Origin: Thermoleophilia bacterium UBA6103
GTDB taxonomy: Bacteria > Actinomycetota > Thermoleophilia > UBA2241
NCBI GenBank assembly: GCA_002423545.1
Contig: DIWP01000037.1
Location: 1 to 64,000, forward strand
DNA: 64,000 nt
Reading direction: 5' to 3'
Every line of letters begins with the position of its first letter. The stretch's first letter is position 1. Of this stretch, positions 31,945 to 40,551 are shown piece after piece. Made by a program: the position numbers and the translations under genes. The notes beneath the pieces are model-generated. The model searched no databases. It had not been told where the DNA came from and was given only the letters and a program-made list of their open reading frames with translations.

Positions 31945-33923
31945 GTCCTCTCCCTCCTGTCGGCCTCGTAGAGATCGACGATCATGTTCTCCCGGAATTC
32001 CTCACGGTCGAGCCACGGGAACATGTCCTCCAGCGGCTTCGACACGATACGCCCGTCGGGCAGCTTCTCCGCTATCACCTTCGGTGAGAAAGGCTGTTCG
32101 GGGTCCATCACTACATCCAACAGAGCCGGGCTCGGCGAAGCCAGCGTCGCGGCGATCGCCCTGGGCAGCTCGGCGTGGCCACTGACCCGGTCTGCCGAGA
32201 TACCGTACGCGGAGGCCACGGCGACCATGTCGGGCAGACCGACCCCGGTCGCCGGGCTCTCTCCGAACCGCGCGCCGGCAAACAGGTTGTCCTGCGTCTG
32301 GCGTATCGACAGGTAGCCGTCGTTGTTGAACACGAAGACCTTGATGGGCAGGCGATACGACACGATGGTCTGCAGCTCCTGCAGGTTCATCTGGATGCTG
32401 CCGTCGCCGGCAAGACAGATGACGCGGCCGCCGACCGTGCGGGAGGCGACCGCACAGGCCGCCCCGACAGCGGCCGGCAGATCGTAACCCATCCCAGCTG
32501 TGCCCGAATTGACGATGACACGCTGACCTATCTTCGGCCGCAGCGCCTGCAGCGCGGTCACGCAGGCGCCGCCGTTGGCCAGCACGATCACGTCGCCGGC
32601 CGCCAGTTGGTCCGACAGCTCGTCGATGAAGACGTAGGGATTGACCGGGGCGTCGTTGCGTCGGTAGTCGGGCAGCACGACGGGATAGCGGTCGCGGCGG
32701 GCGGTGCACCAAGCCAGCCACGCCGCCCGCGACGCCGGCACCGGCTCGCCTTCGACGAGCTCGCGCAGCGTACGCACGAACCAGCCGACATCGGCCTGAA
32801 CGGCGACATCTGGTGCGATTGTGGGCTTCGCCAGCTCTGCGGCGTCGATATCGACGACGACCGTACGCGCGGCGCGCGCGAAGCCTGCGAACTCCCAGCC
32901 GATCTGGCGCACGTTCAGGCGGCAGCCGAGCACCAGCAGCAGATCAGCGTTCTGCACGGCGAAGTTGCCGGCGCGGTCGCCGAGGCTGCTGGGACGGCCG
33001 ACCCAGAGCGGGTGGCCGTCCCAGAGTGTGTCGAGCGCGTTCCATGCGGTCGCGACCGGTATCTGCAGCGTGTCCGCCAGCGCGAGGAAATCATCGATGA
33101 CGCCGGCAGCTCGCAGCGCCGAACCGGCCAGGATGACCGGCCGCTCCGCCACCTGTAGCGCTGCCGCGAGTTCTGCAGCTTGCTGGCGCGCCACGGCTTC
33201 GTCAAAGCCTCCCCAGGCAGCACCTCGGTCCTGTGGCGGCGCAAAGGGCGGCGGCCAAGCCAGGCTCGGCGGCGCGACCTCATCCGGCGCCGTGAGTCCG
33301 TCGACGACAGCGACCGGCCGGCCGCGCAAGGGTGCCACGAGCCGATCCGGCAAGCCGTCGAGCTCGCGGGGGTCGAAACCCGGCAGCTCGGCCGAGTCGA
33401 TCTGCCCCGCCTGCACATTGAGCGGTACATCGAGCCACACCGGACCGGGCCGGCCGTGCGTAGCCAGATATGCCGCCTTCTCGAACTGGTAGCGAGCGAG
33501 CCGCGGGTCGACGATCACGGCCGCGTATTTTGTGATGGGGGCGACCAGGCGCACGATGTCGGCCTCCTGGTCACCCAATTGCCGCAGCGGCAGGCCGGTG
33601 CTGCCGACGGTGGTGTCAAAGCGCACCTGGCCGGAGAGGAAGATGCCCGGCACCGAGTCGTGCCACATCCCCATGACGCCGGTGATGCAGTTGGTGCCGC
33701 CGGGGCCGCTCGTGACGATCGCGGCCCCGGGCCTCCCGCTGATGCGCGCGTATCCCTCGACCGCGATGGCACACGCTTGCTCGTGCTGGTTGAAGACCGT
33801 CCGCAGGTCTGGGCTCGTTCGCAGCGCGTCGTCGAGGTGCATCGCGCCGCCGCCCGTCACCGCGAAGACATACGTGACGCCGAGTGCGGACAACCGCGCA
33901 ATCAGGTAGTCGGCGAGTCTCAT
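31941..33923 (-). CDS. ThDP-dependent enzyme of the acetolactate synthase type
   Basis: The protein has 660 residues in three domains. The N-terminal pyrimidine-binding domain has VFAVTGGGAMHLDDAL and the catalytic Glu in NQHEQACAIAVEGYAR. The central domain runs from about 245 to 390. The C-terminal pyrophosphate domain carries the full ThDP motif (LAGDGSIQMN to VFVFNNDGY). The ending MDPEQPFSPKV, with LEDMFPWLDREEF, is seen in glycan-cluster members rather than in biosynthetic acetolactate synthases. The known precedent is YerE, which transfers the acetyl unit of pyruvate to a CDP-3,6-dideoxy-4-ketohexose; all genes for that acceptor lie upstream in the same operon. A YerE-like role is inference; the protein is about 100 residues longer than YerE. 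Confidence 0.85.
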   Translation of the reverse strand: MRLADYLIARLSALGVTYVFAVTGGGAMHLDDALRTSPDLRTVFNQHEQACAIAVEGYARISGRPGAAIVTSGPGGTNCITGVMGMWHDSVPGIFLSGQVRFDTTVGSTGLPLRQLGDQEADIVRLVAPITKYAAVIVDPRLARYQFEKAAYLATHGRPGPVWLDVPLNVQAGQIDSAELPGFDPRELDGLPDRLVAPLRGRPVAVVDGLTAPDEVAPPSLAWPPPFAPPQDRGAAWGGFDEAVARQQAAELAAALQVAERPVILAGSALRAAGVIDDFLALADTLQIPVATAWNALDTLWDGHPLWVGRPSSLGDRAGNFAVQNADLLLVLGCRLNVRQIGWEFAGFARAARTVVVDIDAAELAKPTIAPDVAVQADVGWFVRTLRELVEGEPVPASRAAWLAWCTARRDRYPVVLPDYRRNDAPVNPYVFIDELSDQLAAGDVIVLANGGACVTALQALRPKIGQRVIVNSGTAGMGYDLPAAVGAACAVASRTVGGRVICLAGDGSIQMNLQELQTIVSYRLPIKVFVFNNDGYLSIRQTQDNLFAGARFGESPATGVGLPDMVAVASAYGISADRVSGHAELPRAIAATLASPSPALLDVVMDPEQPFSPKVIAEKLPDGRIVSKPLEDMFPWLDREEFRENMIVDLYEADRRERT

Positions 33924-34834
33924 CGGTCCGCCACCAGGCGCTTGCGGTCGAGTTCCGGCAGACGGTCCTCATACCAGCTGAACAGTCGCTCGACTGCGAT
34001 CTCGGTCGGCGTGAATGACACGTTCGGCATGATCTCCTTGAGTCTGGTGTTGTCGGCACTGTACTCCTTGCCGGTCCCTTCGTTCGCGACAAGGACCGGC
34101 ACCTCCTTGCCGAGGCGCTCGCCCGCTTGCCGGGCGACCAGCGCCGCAAGGTCGCGCAGGCCGTCGGTCCAGTCCGGTGCCACATTGCAGGCGACCTTCT
34201 CGGGCGCGTCGGCCAGAGCCCAGTCGACCACCGGCATCAGGTCGTCGATGAAGAGATAGCTGAAGCGGCGGTCCTGACGCAGCGTGACCGCCAATCCGTA
34301 CAGTGTCCGGCAAATGGCATTTGAAATGAATCGGATGCCGTAGTCCTCGTAACGGCCGAACACGCCGAAGAGGCGCAGCTCGACCACCTTCGGCCGGATG
34401 CCCGCAGCACGCGACTCCAGATAGGCCCCCGCGACGTACTTCGAGAGGCCGTGCTCGTCTTCGGGGATGGACGCGCCGAACCGGTCTTCCCCTACGCGCA
34501 CCAGCGGCTGCCTCGTGTCATACGCGGCGCCGGAACTCAAGAACACGAGCCGTTCGTACCTGTCGCCGCACGCGATGAGGTTGAAGAACATCCGCAGATT
34601 CGACCAGAGCTGGCGCGACGGATCGGCGGCGGCGCGGTGTCCGGGACGGACCGCGCCGTGCACGACAGCGTCGACCTCGTGACGCGCGAACCACTCGCGC
34701 ACCGCGTGGTCGTCGGTCAGTTCCAGCTCAGCGTGAGTGGGCGCGAGCACCTCGTGTGTCCTCGCCAGGTGCTCGACCAAGTTGCGGCCGACAAAGCCGC
34801 TGCCGCCGGTGACAAGCAATCTCACGAGCGCCAC
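33920..34834 (-). CDS. NAD-dependent epimerase/dehydratase family (extended SDR) with altered active site
   Basis: The protein has 304 residues. The cofactor motif is LLVTGGSGFVGRNLVEHL. Serines 100-101 (LSSGAAYD) fit the catalytic Ser, but where the YxxxK motif is expected the sequence reads HGLSK (128-132), so the catalytic Tyr is His. Later motifs (LRLFGVFGRYEDYGIRFI and FSYLFIDDLM) are like those of CDP-abequose/paratose synthase-type reductases and UDP-glucose 4-epimerases. Its GTG start follows GGAGGAG; the end overlaps the ThDP gene by 4 bp. It may finish the dideoxy or branched CDP-sugar (a YerF/Abe-like step), or be a non-catalytic member. Confidence 0.83.
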   Translation of the reverse strand: MALVRLLVTGGSGFVGRNLVEHLARTHEVLAPTHAELELTDDHAVREWFARHEVDAVVHGAVRPGHRAAADPSRQLWSNLRMFFNLIACGDRYERLVFLSSGAAYDTRQPLVRVGEDRFGASIPEDEHGLSKYVAGAYLESRAAGIRPKVVELRLFGVFGRYEDYGIRFISNAICRTLYGLAVTLRQDRRFSYLFIDDLMPVVDWALADAPEKVACNVAPDWTDGLRDLAALVARQAGERLGKEVPVLVANEGTGKEYSADNTRLKEIMPNVSFTPTEIAVERLFSWYEDRLPELDRKRLVADR

Positions 34835-34895
34835 CGATGCGTGTCTCCTCCGGAAGCAGCGTCGGGAGAGATCCGTTCGTCATTGCGCAACCGGA

Positions 34896-36281
34896 TCATT
34901 GCCCGACCTGCCGCGGTGCCCTGGCCAGCATCATGGCGACACCCGCACCCAGCAGCAGGCAGGCGTAAGTGATGACACTCGACTTCGTGTCGCCCAAGGC
35001 CGGTTCGATTGTCGCATTCCCTTTGAACCACGGTTCGATGAACAAGTAGTCCATCGGAACGAAGCACAGGGCAAGGAGCACGGCGGCGACCTTCCCTGAG
35101 GCTGGAAGCTCAGGCGCGGTGAGCATGAGACTCAGCGGAATGAAGACGTAGAGCAACGTGTAGTCGCTGGACAGCGGCGGCAGGAGAATCATCATGACGA
35201 TGAGAATGCCTGCCTTGCGCCAAAGCGCCACTCTCCGACCCTCAGGACCTGCGACGAGAAGGAGCCAGACGACGACGCCAGCGACGACGAGCGCCGCAAC
35301 CAGCACGTAGGCCAGAGAGACACTCGTGGATGGATCGGCGCCGGCCACACGGATCCACACGAGATGAAAGACGCTCCAGATGCTGTGACGATGCGTGATG
35401 CCCTCGAAGCCCCACGTGGTGTAGCCGCCATGCACGCCGGTCAGCGTCTGCCACGCATAGCGAGCCACACCGAACGGCGAGATGCCCGGCGTCATGAACC
35501 CCAGAGCGACCGTCGCCGCCACCGTCGTGGCCAGTGCGACGACGGCACCCCAGATGGCGGCGCGGTACCGCCGGTCGATCACCGGCAGCAGCAGAAGGAT
35601 CGCCGGGTAGTACTTCAGGGCGGCGGCAACTCCGAGCAGCGCCATCGCCCAGCGCCACGAGCCTTTGGCGTAGAGATAGACGCCCCAGAACACAATGGCG
35701 AAAACGACCATGTCGAAGTTGCCGCGATCGGCGACGAACGCAACGGGGTACGAGGCGAACGCAAACGCCATCGCGGCCACCCAGCGACCCCACGCACTCG
35801 CGAATGCTTCCCGCATGCACAGATACGAGGCGAACAGCACGGTCGTGAGGAGAGCCGCGATCTCCAGCGTCAGACCCCAGATGGGTGGGAGGACGGCTAT
35901 GCCTCTCATGAGCAGGTGGGCGGCGGGCGAGTAGGCGAGCACGTAGGGCTCGGGGACCGCGTAGTAGTAGCCGCTCATCTGGGTCGGCGCCTGCGGCTGG
36001 GACAGCCCGTACGACCGTACCGTCACCCAGTCGGTGAGGAAGTCGGAGAACCGCGCGGCCGGGCGGAACATATAGGTGCTCCACGGGTACTGCCAGCCGA
36101 GGCCGTAGTGGAGGATCAGGTGGTAGACGATCCCCAGGAGCGTTCCGCCGAGCACGATCGCCAGCAGAAGGATCGCCAAGCGCCGCTTCTCGTCGGCCGC
36201 TTGGACGGCCAGGACCGGAGCGGCGCCGGCGGAAGCGGACGCACCCGCCGCGACGGCGCGCTGTCCGGATTCAGCGTTCAC
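34896..36281 (-). CDS. GT87-like (DUF2029) membrane glycosyltransferase
   Basis: From GTG 36281 (GGGAG 8 nt upstream) the protein has 461 residues and about nine to eleven membrane helices. A short loop after the first helix, DFLTDWVTVRSYGLSQPQAP, carries acidic residues where GT-C enzymes have their catalytic Asp. FVADRGNFDMVVFAIVFWG followed by AALKYYPAIL and later LPPLSSDYTLLYV are the recurrent marks of GT87 (polyprenyl-phosphate-mannose-using mannosyltransferases). It lies 13 bp after the flavin reductase gene. It would transfer a sugar from a polyprenyl-phosphate donor on the outer face, fitting the GtrB-like and DPM-like genes of this locus. Confidence 0.83.
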   Translation of the reverse strand: MNAESGQRAVAAGASASAGAAPVLAVQAADEKRRLAILLLAIVLGGTLLGIVYHLILHYGLGWQYPWSTYMFRPAARFSDFLTDWVTVRSYGLSQPQAPTQMSGYYYAVPEPYVLAYSPAAHLLMRGIAVLPPIWGLTLEIAALLTTVLFASYLCMREAFASAWGRWVAAMAFAFASYPVAFVADRGNFDMVVFAIVFWGVYLYAKGSWRWAMALLGVAAALKYYPAILLLLPVIDRRYRAAIWGAVVALATTVAATVALGFMTPGISPFGVARYAWQTLTGVHGGYTTWGFEGITHRHSIWSVFHLVWIRVAGADPSTSVSLAYVLVAALVVAGVVVWLLLVAGPEGRRVALWRKAGILIVMMILLPPLSSDYTLLYVFIPLSLMLTAPELPASGKVAAVLLALCFVPMDYLFIEPWFKGNATIEPALGDTKSSVITYACLLLGAGVAMMLARAPRQVGQ

Positions 36282-36294
36282 GACGGAGCTCCCG

Positions 36295-36987
36295 TCATTC
36301 CCACGCGTCGGTGCGGATGGTCGCCGCCGGGACGCCGCGCTCATGCAGCTGCGCCGTGAGCGCAGTCAGCATCTGCGGCGGCCCGCTCAGGTAGAAGACT
36401 GAGTCGCTCAGCTGTTCTATGGCCGGCCAGGCGGCCGCCACGCTAAGGCGGCCAGCGCTCTCCTCGCAGACTAACGTGCAGGAGAGCGACGGCACCGCCG
36501 CGGCGCAGGCTGCGGCCAGCGGGCCGTAGACGAACAGGTCCGGTGTGCGGGCGCCGTAGAAGAGCAGCACACGCGGCGCCCGCTCAGCCTCCAGCGACTG
36601 CAGGAACGCGGTGAACGCCGTGACGCCGGTACCGCCGGCGAACAGCACCGCATCTGTCGAGGGATCGATGACGAAGTCGCCGTACGGCAGCTTGACCCAG
36701 ACCTCGACGCCGGCCGCAAGCTCGCGCTCCATGCGAACGGTGAAGGCGCCCTTCACCGCATAGGTGATCGCCAAATGATCCCGCGCGCGCGGTGAGCTGG
36801 CGATCGAGAAGACCCGGGACTCCGGCCAGAAACCGCCCGGCTCGTAGCCGTCGAGCGCCAGATGCAGGAACTGGCCGGGCTTGAACCGCGGCACCGCCTG
36901 CGACGGCGCGAGCGCGACCGTGTAGACGTGCTCGCCATGATCGGTCACGGCCGAGACGGTGCAGCGGATCTTGCGGACGACGGCCAT
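36295..36987 (-). CDS. FAD/NAD(P)H reductase, CDP-6-deoxyglucoseen reductase (E3)-like without ferredoxin domain
   Basis: The 230-residue protein is a ferredoxin-NADP-reductase-type module. It has an FAD domain with FKPGQFLHLAL and SRVFSIASSP (RxxS(I/L)xS flavin motif) and a nicotinamide domain with LFAGGTGVTAFTAFLQSL and FYLSGPPQML. Its place 8 bp after the E1 dehydrase points to E3 (DdhD/AscD), which passes electrons from NADH to E1. Characterised E3 enzymes are about 330 residues, because a plant-type [2Fe-2S] ferredoxin domain with four cysteines precedes this module. That domain is absent here and no separate ferredoxin gene is seen, so E1 may take electrons in another way. Confidence 0.82.
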   Translation of the reverse strand: MAVVRKIRCTVSAVTDHGEHVYTVALAPSQAVPRFKPGQFLHLALDGYEPGGFWPESRVFSIASSPRARDHLAITYAVKGAFTVRMERELAAGVEVWVKLPYGDFVIDPSTDAVLFAGGTGVTAFTAFLQSLEAERAPRVLLFYGARTPDLFVYGPLAAACAAAVPSLSCTLVCEESAGRLSVAAAWPAIEQLSDSVFYLSGPPQMLTALTAQLHERGVPAATIRTDAWE

Positions 36988-36995
36988 CGTGCGAG

Positions 36996-38462
36996 TCAGA
37001 CCGTCCCGCGAGAGGCGCCGGCCCCGTGCGGTGACCCGTCGGGTACGCCGTCTGGAGCCGAATCGCCTTCGGCAGCCTCGGCCGCCCGCTCGCCGGCCAT
37101 GAACCGTCCGAAGACCTCGACCATGTACTCGAGCCGAGCCTCGTCGATCCCTGGGTAGCAGCCCACGAAGAACGTGCGCTCCATGACTGCGTCGGTGTTC
37201 GCGAGGTCGCCGACAACCCGCCGCTCGATACTCTCGAACGCCGGATGGCGCAGCAGGTTGCCGCTGAACAGGTTGCGTGTCTCGATGCGGTTGGCCTCCA
37301 GGAAGCCGGTCAGCTCGTTGCGTGTGAAGCCGGCGTCCTCCCGCACGGTGATCACGAAGCAGAACCAAGATGGGTCGGTGTGCGGCGGCGCGACAGACAG
37401 AAGGAGGCGGTCCTCGTAGGGGCGCAGCGCCTCGAAGAGACGGGCGTGGTTGCGTTTGCGCGCCGCGACGAAGCCGTCTAGGCGCGCGAGCTGCGCACAG
37501 CCGATCGCGGCCTGCATGTCTGTCGCCTTCAGGTTGTAGCCGAGGTGGCTGTAGACGTACTTGTGGTCGTAGCCGTAGGGCAGGCTGCCGAACTGCTGGC
37601 TGAACCGCTTGCCGCAGGTGTTGTTCTCGCCGCCGACGCAGTAGCAATCGCGACCCCAGTCGCGGACCGACCGGGCGATGCGGGCGAGATCCTCGTCGTT
37701 CGTGACGACCATGCCGCCCTCGCCGGTCGTGATGTGGTGAGCCGGATAGAACGACAGCGCGGCGAGGTGACCGAAGGTGCCCGTCAGTTGGCCGCGATGG
37801 GTCGAGCCTAGAGCATCGCAGTTGTCTTCGACGAACCAGAGGTCGTGTTCCTCGACCAGCTCCATGACGGTGTCGAGGTCGTAGGGCACGCCCAGGGTGT
37901 GCGCCAGCATGATCGCCCGCGTCTTCCCCGAGACCGCCGCACGCAGCTGGTCCGGGTCGGCGTTGTAGTCGCCGAGGCTCACGTCGACGAACACCGGCAC
38001 CAGCCCGTTCTGCACGATCGGCGCCACCGTGCTCGGGAAGCCGGCAGCCACAGTGATGACCTCGTCGCCGGGCTTGAGGCGGCGCTCACCGAGCTTGGGC
38101 GACGTGAGCGCCGTCAGCGCCACCAGGTTGGCCGACGAGCCGGAGTTCACCAGCAGGGCGTCCGAGACGTCGAGATAGTCGGCCATGCCGGCCTCGAACT
38201 CCTCGGTGAAACGGCTGGCGGTAAGGTAGAAGTCGAGGCTGGCGTCGACGAGGTACTGGAGCTCCTCCGCCCCGAACACTCGGCCGGCGTACCGCACGGG
38301 GTCGTGCTCGGGGTCGAACGGCGCATCCCCGTGCCGTTCCCGGTGATATCTGCCGACCAGCTCGAGGATCTGACGGCGCGTGGCCGCGTGGCCTGCGGAT
38401 GAGTCTGCAGCCGGTGGGTGACTCTCGATCACGCGTGCGGCCTCAGCTGCATCGATCATCAT
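36996..38462 (-). CDS. rfbH: CDP-4-keto-6-deoxyglucose 3-dehydrase (E1)
   Basis: The protein has 488 residues (second ATG three bases later possible). It is a DegT-fold enzyme, but the Schiff-base Lys is replaced by His: SFYPAHHITTGEGG, His242. That change identifies E1/ColD-type dehydrases, which use PMP to remove the C3 hydroxyl. VEDNCDALG gives the cofactor Asp. RDCYCVGGENNTCGKRF carries the cysteines of the [2Fe-2S] cluster that distinguishes E1 from ColD. Product: CDP-4-keto-3,6-dideoxyglucose precursor, completed by the reductase encoded next. The gene overlaps the CDP-glucose dehydratase gene by 20 bp. The last 30 residues are low complexity. Confidence 0.95.
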   Translation of the reverse strand: MMIDAAEAARVIESHPPAADSSAGHAATRRQILELVGRYHRERHGDAPFDPEHDPVRYAGRVFGAEELQYLVDASLDFYLTASRFTEEFEAGMADYLDVSDALLVNSGSSANLVALTALTSPKLGERRLKPGDEVITVAAGFPSTVAPIVQNGLVPVFVDVSLGDYNADPDQLRAAVSGKTRAIMLAHTLGVPYDLDTVMELVEEHDLWFVEDNCDALGSTHRGQLTGTFGHLAALSFYPAHHITTGEGGMVVTNDEDLARIARSVRDWGRDCYCVGGENNTCGKRFSQQFGSLPYGYDHKYVYSHLGYNLKATDMQAAIGCAQLARLDGFVAARKRNHARLFEALRPYEDRLLLSVAPPHTDPSWFCFVITVREDAGFTRNELTGFLEANRIETRNLFSGNLLRHPAFESIERRVVGDLANTDAVMERTFFVGCYPGIDEARLEYMVEVFGRFMAGERAAEAAEGDSAPDGVPDGSPHGAGASRGTV

Positions 38463-39678
38463 GCCTTTCGGCGTCCACCGGGTGGACAGAAGCGGCGCCC
38501 TCGTCGGCACGCCACTCTCCCGCGCGAGCCCACGGCAAGCCGGCTTCCCGCGCGGCGGCCTGATAGGCGACCAAGTCGGTCCGCACGAGCTCGCGAGCAG
38601 CTGAAGGGTCGCGGTAGTAGTCGCGATACCAGGCGGCCGTGCGCCGCACGGCCGCCCTCGCACTCCAGACCGGCGCCCACCCAAGACGCTTGCGGGCTTT
38701 GGTGCTCTCGAGGCTGAGCCAGTGGGCCTCGTGCGGCTGCGGGTGGTTGCCAGCGGGGGTGGTCCAACCCCCGGTCCCCCATTCCTCAAGGAAACGCTCG
38801 ACAACCCAGCTCACCGGGCGGGCACCGTCTTGGTCTGTGGGGCCGAAGTTCCACGCGCCAGCGAGGTCGCCACTCCCGTCGAGAATGTGAGCGCCCAGCC
38901 AAAGGTAGCCGGAGAGCGGCTCGAGCACGTGCTGCCACGGGCGCACCGCATCGGGGCTACGCACGACGATCCGTTCACCCGCGGTCAGGGCGCGGACACA
39001 GTCCGGGATGATGCGGTCCTGGGCCCAATCGCCGCCGCCGATGACGTTGCCGGCGCGCACAGAGGCAACGGCGACCACTCCATCGCCGGCGCCACCAAAG
39101 AAACTCTGCCTATAAGCGGCGGTGACAAGCTCGGCGCACCCCTTGCTCGAGCTGTACGGATCGTGACCGCCCATGGCGTCGTCCTCAACGAACGGGCGGC
39201 CGGATTCCAGGTTCTGATAGCACTTGTCGCTGGTCACGATGATGAGCGCCCGCAGCGACGGGCATGACCGCGCCGCCTCGAGCACATTGACCGTACCCAT
39301 CACGTTGGTCTCGAATGTCTCGCGCGGCTCAGCATAGGCCCGCCGCACGAGCGGCTGCGCCGCGAGATGGAACATGACACACGGTCGTGCCGCGACGACC
39401 TCCGCCTTGAGCCGCTCGCCGTCGCGCACATCGGCCACGACATGTCGTGTTCGCCTGCCGAGATCGATCGCATCGAACAGTGACGGATCGGTGGGCGGCG
39501 CCAGCGCGTACCCCGTGACCTCAGCACCGAGTCTACTCAGCCATTCTCCGAGCCAAGCTCCCTTGAATCCAGTATGCCCAGTCAGAAAGACTTGGCGACC
39601 CGCGTAGGCCCCGCCGAAGAAGGCACTTGGACCGACCGACTCCTGAGAGGCGCCCCCGGACGCGGCGTCCAGCTTCAT
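38443..39678 (-). CDS. rfbG: CDP-glucose 4,6-dehydratase
   Basis: This 411-residue extended SDR has VFLTGHTGFKGAWLGEWL, which is diagnostic of CDP-glucose dehydratases, as well as FHLAAQPLVRRAYAEPRETF, TSDKCYQNLE, catalytic YSSSKG (YxxxK) and VRAGNVIGGGDWAQDRIIPD. It makes CDP-4-keto-6-deoxy-D-glucose from CDP-glucose. The C-terminal ~50 residues go beyond the usual length (about 360). The ATG overlaps the cytidylyltransferase stop by 4 bp. The gene is the second step of the CDP-dideoxyhexose set. Confidence 0.95.
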   Translation of the reverse strand: MKLDAASGGASQESVGPSAFFGGAYAGRQVFLTGHTGFKGAWLGEWLSRLGAEVTGYALAPPTDPSLFDAIDLGRRTRHVVADVRDGERLKAEVVAARPCVMFHLAAQPLVRRAYAEPRETFETNVMGTVNVLEAARSCPSLRALIIVTSDKCYQNLESGRPFVEDDAMGGHDPYSSSKGCAELVTAAYRQSFFGGAGDGVVAVASVRAGNVIGGGDWAQDRIIPDCVRALTAGERIVVRSPDAVRPWQHVLEPLSGYLWLGAHILDGSGDLAGAWNFGPTDQDGARPVSWVVERFLEEWGTGGWTTPAGNHPQPHEAHWLSLESTKARKRLGWAPVWSARAAVRRTAAWYRDYYRDPSAARELVRTDLVAYQAAAREAGLPWARAGEWRADEGAASVHPVDAERHDDRCS

Positions 39679-40475
39679 CGCCGCGTCCACACCGCCCACG
39701 GCGCATCGCCGGAATCCCAGAACGACTCGAGGGAGCGCAGGTCGCGCAACGTGTCCATCGGCTGCCAGAAGCCACGGTGCAGATAGGCGCGCAACTGGTC
39801 GCCGGCAGCCAGGGACTCAAGAGGCTCACGCTCGAAGGGCATGTGGTCGCCGACGATGTAGTCGAGCACGGCCGGCTCGAGCACGAAGAAGCCACCGTTG
39901 ACCCACGCTCCGTCTCCTTCCGGCTTCTCTTGGAAGGAGCGCACCGCCGGCGCGGCGCCGTCCACGTCGACGGGCTCGTCGATCTGCATGGCACCAAAGC
40001 GGCCCAGAGGTTGTACAGCCGTCACTGTGGCCAGCTTGCCGTGGGCCCTGTGGAACTCGACAAGCCCAGCAATATCGACATCGGCAACCCCGTCTCCGTA
40101 GGTGAGCATGAAGGTCTCGGCACCCACATGGTCCGCCACACGTTTCACCCGGCCGCCGGTCTGCGTCTCAGATCCAGTGTCGACGAGAGTGATCCGCCAA
40201 GGTTCGGCTGCATTCTGATGGACTTCCATCGAGTTGTCGCCGATGTCGAACGTCACATCGCACATGTGGAGAAAGTAGTTGGAGAAGTACTCCTTGATGA
40301 CATAGCCCTTGTAGCCCAGGCAGATGACGAAATCGTTGAAGCCGAAATGGCTGTACACCTTCATGATGTGCCAGAGGATCGGCCGCTCGCCGATCTCGAC
40401 CATGGGCTTCGGCTTGCTGGCAGTCTCTTCGGAGAGACGGGTACCGAGGCCGCCAGCCAGGATGACGGTCTTCAC
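39675..40475 (-). CDS. rfbF: Glucose-1-phosphate cytidylyltransferase
   Basis: The protein has 266 residues, the expected length. The nucleotidyltransferase signature is VILAGGLGTRLSEETASKPK, then MVEIGERPILWHIMKVYSHF and VICLGYKGYVIKEYF, which define RfbF. LTYGDGVADVDI gives the metal Asp and WVNGGFFVLEP the sugar-binding segment. It forms CDP-glucose from CTP and glucose 1-phosphate, the entry to CDP-dideoxy sugars. The GTG start has GGAG 8 nt upstream. It opens the leftward operon that runs at least to 27796 with gaps of no more than 61 bp. Confidence 0.96.
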   Translation of the reverse strand: MKTVILAGGLGTRLSEETASKPKPMVEIGERPILWHIMKVYSHFGFNDFVICLGYKGYVIKEYFSNYFLHMCDVTFDIGDNSMEVHQNAAEPWRITLVDTGSETQTGGRVKRVADHVGAETFMLTYGDGVADVDIAGLVEFHRAHGKLATVTAVQPLGRFGAMQIDEPVDVDGAAPAVRSFQEKPEGDGAWVNGGFFVLEPAVLDYIVGDHMPFEREPLESLAAGDQLRAYLHRGFWQPMDTLRDLRSLESFWDSGDAPWAVWTRR

Positions 40476-40551
40476 GCTTCTCGCTCCGCGACCGCCGAGC
40501 CATTCCGCACCACAGACATCCGCTCCCCAGTCATGGGCTTGACTCCGTGCG

